The position numbers and the translations under genes are program-made. A DNA stretch of 7,116 bases from Thermococci archaeon (GTDB taxonomy: Archaea; Methanobacteriota_B; Thermococci; Thermococcales; Thermococcaceae). Below, piece by piece: positions 5,066 to 7,116 of the stretch (the first letter of the stretch is position 1; each line of letters starts with the position of its first letter). The notes under the pieces were generated by a model. The model was not told where the DNA came from. It did not search any database and saw only the letters and a list, made by a program, of their open reading frames with translations. The stretch spans positions 1 through 7,116 of the forward strand of contig QMUE01000064.1 in NCBI GenBank assembly GCA_003663535.1. Reading direction: 5' to 3'.

Positions 5066-6136
5066 TTAGTATTTAACTATTTTTCTCAACTCAATTAAGG
5101 TGCTAAGGCGAACGTGCTCATCTGGAATTCTTTCAGCCAATTTCATAGCTCCTTCAATTTCTCCACTTTTTATCATTCCTATAGCAATTTCTCCCATAAA
5201 TTCTGAACGTAAGTATACATCTTCTATTTTCATAGAAAGTGCTAACGCTGTCTTAAAGCGCTCTAATTCTATTAAGAGCCTAATAACGTATTCTATTGAG
5301 TCGGAGGATAATTGGATATTTTTGAGATATTTAAGAGCAGTGTTTACAATCTGATTATAACCAAGAGTGTCATTCTTTTTCATCCAAAGAGCTATTTCTA
5401 GGAGGCCAATTATCATTTTTTCCTCGTCGAAAGACCTAATGAGAAGTTTTGTAGCATAAATATACTTGCCTTCTCTCACTGCATTTCTAATTTCCGGAAG
5501 ACCCACGGTGTTTAGTGTTTTTGCTAAGTCAATTTTTTTCTCAACTGTGGCGGCTTTTGCAGGCACATGGAGTTTTTCAAATAAATCGTGGGCTCGTTCA
5601 TAAAATGTTAAGGCCTCTGGAGAAACCAACTCATCCCCTACTTTCTCCATCATATCCCCTAAATCAAGCAAATACTCTGTCTTTTTCACATAGTTGACTT
5701 TAAGGTTGATGATTATATCAAAGATTTTTTCAAACAGCTCGAAAGAAAGTTCCACTAACCCAGAAATACCCATATAATATGCTATCTCTGTCAGAGGTTT
5801 TATTTTTTCCTTTGTATTTTTTATTTTTTCTGTTTCCTTCAGAGCGTCTTCAAAGAGTGCCATGCCATAGTCAACGTTTCTCATCAGGAAATATACTGAT
5901 GCTACATTTGCAAGAGCAATTGCTTTCTCTTTTTTGTTCTTTATTTTTTCAGAAAAATATTCAGCGTCTTCTAGTAGGCTGTATGCTATTGTCTCATCTA
6001 TGTGGAAGACTTCTTTAGCCATAGCTCCTAGAGCCAGAGCTTTCTCTAGGTTTCCCTTTAACTGGTGAACTAACTCTAAAGCTTCTTCATACTTCTTGTT
6101 TCTTACTAAGTATATTAAGTCTTCAATTTCAACCAT
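5066..6136 (-). CDS. Alpha-helical repeat (TPR-like) protein, function unknown
   Basis: A protein of 356 residues made almost wholly of amphipathic helix pairs. There are repeated blocks such as KKYEEALELVHQLKGNLEKA, MALFEDALKETEKIKNTKEK and ERFKTALALSMKIEDVYLRS. The pattern of A, L, Y and E at spaced positions is that of tetratricopeptide-like solenoids, which bind other proteins. I see no catalytic motif, signal peptide or membrane helix. I do not recognise a named family; similar solenoids are common in Thermococcales. The frame extends to a TTG at 6145, but ATG 6136 is chosen as the more usual codon and because it lies about 30 bases from the promoter's TATA box. The gene is first in an operon with the M19 dipeptidase and diverges from DUF531. 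Confidence 0.85.
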   Translation of the reverse strand: MVEIEDLIYLVRNKKYEEALELVHQLKGNLEKALALGAMAKEVFHIDETIAYSLLEDAEYFSEKIKNKKEKAIALANVASVYFLMRNVDYGMALFEDALKETEKIKNTKEKIKPLTEIAYYMGISGLVELSFELFEKIFDIIINLKVNYVKKTEYLLDLGDMMEKVGDELVSPEALTFYERAHDLFEKLHVPAKAATVEKKIDLAKTLNTVGLPEIRNAVREGKYIYATKLLIRSFDEEKMIIGLLEIALWMKKNDTLGYNQIVNTALKYLKNIQLSSDSIEYVIRLLIELERFKTALALSMKIEDVYLRSEFMGEIAIGMIKSGEIEGAMKLAERIPDEHVRLSTLIELRKIVKY

Positions 6137-6165
6137 AATTACCAAGAATTATGTTGGACAAACAA

Positions 6166-6178
6166 CTTAATAAATATT
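6166..6178. promoter_or_regulatory. Shared bidirectional TATA element
   Basis: CTTAATAAATATT is A/T-rich and reads as a TATA-like box on either strand. It lies about 30 bases from both the plus-strand ATG at 6209 and the minus-strand ATG at 6136, which is the archaeal TATA-to-start distance for leaders of about 10 nt on each side. No second TATA-like block at suitable distance is seen in the 72-bp spacer. Confidence 0.5.
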
Positions 6179-6208
6179 GCTAAGTTTTTATTTGGTAGGG
6201 ATGCAAAA

Positions 6209-6760
6209 ATGCTTACTTTATCATTATATAATTCGTATGATCCAAAGAAGCTACATGAAGCTCACTTGAGGGCAATTGCAAGGGCCGCACCCATTTGTTA
6301 TGCCTTTGATTTCCATCTTGCACTTGTGGGGTTCCCATTTGAATCTAGGAAACCTCTTGAAATTGCTAGTGAGATATCTAAAAGCACTACTATAGGAGAG
6401 AGCGGAAAATACCTTTTAGAATTGGCGAAGACTAACAAGTTTCATCTTCTTGATTTTCCAAAACTTGGCTTTCCTCCACAATTTGGCCAGATAGTTGCAA
6501 CCACAAGAAAACCAGATGAGAATAAGAACATATCCTCACTTCAACTTGCGGAAAGGGCCCTTAGAGGGGAAAGCTTTATGTTGGTAGTTGGTCTTGGGAG
6601 GCACGGTTTGCCAAAGGAAATATTTAAGTTGGCTAAATACCATTTGGATATAACTGACGGGAAGAGGATCAGCTTGGAGACGTGTACTGCGATTGGTTCG
6701 ATACCGGCAAAAATTAGAACACTTATGGAGGCATTAAAATGGCCAAAGAAAAGTTGCTAA
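6209..6760 (+). CDS. DUF531 family protein, SPOUT-methyltransferase-like
   Basis: An archaeal DUF531 protein of 183 residues, the usual family length. The C-terminal third looks like the trefoil-knot cofactor site of SPOUT RNA methyltransferases: FMLVVGLGRHGLPKEI (123-138) corresponds to the glycine-rich GxExxGLP-type loop, and SLETCTAIGSIPAKI (155-169) to the knot helix region. The N-terminal part holds FHLALVGFPF (35-44) and GESGKYLLELAK (63-74). Methyltransferase activity is inferred from this resemblance only, and the substrate is not known. The ATG at 6209 is preceded by a GGTAGGG purine stretch and by a TATA-like box at 6166-6178. The last 22 bases overlap the signal peptidase gene, indicating an operon. 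Confidence 0.88.
   Translation: MLTLSLYNSYDPKKLHEAHLRAIARAAPICYAFDFHLALVGFPFESRKPLEIASEISKSTTIGESGKYLLELAKTNKFHLLDFPKLGFPPQFGQIVATTRKPDENKNISSLQLAERALRGESFMLVVGLGRHGLPKEIFKLAKYHLDITDGKRISLETCTAIGSIPAKIRTLMEALKWPKKSC
6727..6731 (+). promoter_or_regulatory. Internal ribosome binding site for the signal peptidase
   Basis: GGAGG lies inside the DUF531 coding sequence, 7 bases before the ATG at 6739. It sets the start of the overlapping downstream gene and supports independent initiation there. Confidence 0.8.
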
Positions 6761-7116
6761 AAGGATGGAAGGGAGACATTGTATTTTTGATCATTAGTTT
6801 AATAGTGGTTTTTGTAGTTCATACTGGATTAAAGATTGCACTTCACACAGAGTCTCCCCTTGTTATTGTGATAAGTGGTTCTATGGAACCTACTTTCTAT
6901 AGAGGTGATGTAGTACTTCTTAAGGGAGTTCCACCCGATGAAATAAAGCCTGGAGATGTTGTGGTATATAGACGGCCGTATACAAGATATCCGATAATCC
7001 ACAGGGTAAAGAAGGTCATGGAATACAATGGAAAACGGTGTTTTGTTATACAGGGGGATAATAACTGGATACATGATTTTTATCCTCTTGATCTGAAGGA
7101 GTTTCCATATTTGAAA
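6739..7116 (+). CDS. Signal peptidase I, archaeal type (3' end beyond window)
   Basis: A membrane-bound serine peptidase of family S26 that removes signal peptides from exported proteins. The first 126 residues are present. A single N-terminal membrane helix spans about 14-33 (IVFLIISLIVVFVV). The catalytic serine is S48 in the conserved SGSMEPT box. The histidine that replaces the bacterial lysine is H88 in PIIHRV, marking the archaeal/ER (Sec11-like) type. Two aspartates, D107 (QGDNN) and D113, have the six-residue spacing of the functionally important pair described in the Methanococcus voltae enzyme. The ATG at 6739 overlaps DUF531 by 22 bases and has a GGAGG site. The reading frame is open to the last base of the window, so the C-terminal part and any second membrane segment lie outside. 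Confidence 0.96.
   Translation, partial: MAKEKLLKGWKGDIVFLIISLIVVFVVHTGLKIALHTESPLVIVISGSMEPTFYRGDVVLLKGVPPDEIKPGDVVVYRRPYTRYPIIHRVKKVMEYNGKRCFVIQGDNNWIHDFYPLDLKEFPYLK

Noticed and set aside
1..7116. CRISPR array, tRNA or rRNA genes
   Set aside because: No regularly spaced direct repeats, no cloverleaf with the expected TTC-type arm, and no rRNA-like segment was seen on either strand.

Overview
The window looks like a chromosomal segment of a hyperthermophilic euryarchaeon of the order Thermococcales (Thermococcus/Pyrococcus). The evidence is an archaeal/eukaryal-type ribosomal protein L15e, an archaeal Pelota close to the Pyrococcus form, an archaeal-type (Ser/His/Asp) signal peptidase, DUF531, TATA boxes about 25-30 bases before short-leader or leaderless starts, and GGAGG/GAGGTG ribosome binding sites. 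The host DNA is AT-rich. The one clearly GC-rich block, about 2303-2706, is a foreign insertion.

Layout: (1) 1-485, minus strand, L15e without its C-terminus. Its leader carries a GC-rich hairpin, and a compact divergent promoter region (486-634) separates it from (2) pelA, plus strand, 635-1711. (3) 1712-3101, minus strand, is one AIR-synthase (PurM/HypE/ThiL-like) gene. It meets pelA tail-to-tail with zero bases between the stop codons and is split by an insertion of about 400 bp. (4) The insertion encodes no convincing protein. It has an IS200/IS605-type end hairpin at each side, its own archaeal promoter, and a series of near-perfect stems predicting a transcript of about 300 nt. It is best read as a non-autonomous, tnpB-less element carrying a large structured RNA, probably related to the omega RNAs of TnpB elements. 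(5) 3228-4067, minus strand, class I SAM-dependent methyltransferase with its own TATA box. (6) 4115-6136, minus strand, a two-gene operon: an alpha-helical-repeat protein, then an M19 metallo-dipeptidase 15 bases downstream. (7) 6209 to the end, plus strand, a two-gene operon: DUF531 (SPOUT-like) overlapping a type I signal peptidase that runs off the window. Operons (6) and (7) diverge from a single, nearly centred TATA-like element.

The housekeeping genes cover translation (L15e), ribosome rescue (Pelota) and protein export (signal peptidase). They are packed tightly, so short intergenic regions and even coding DNA must hold promoters and terminators. The most unusual part is the insertion at 2303-2706: a promoter-bearing, multi-stem RNA element that has broken a conserved kinase-like/hydrogenase-maturation-like gene.
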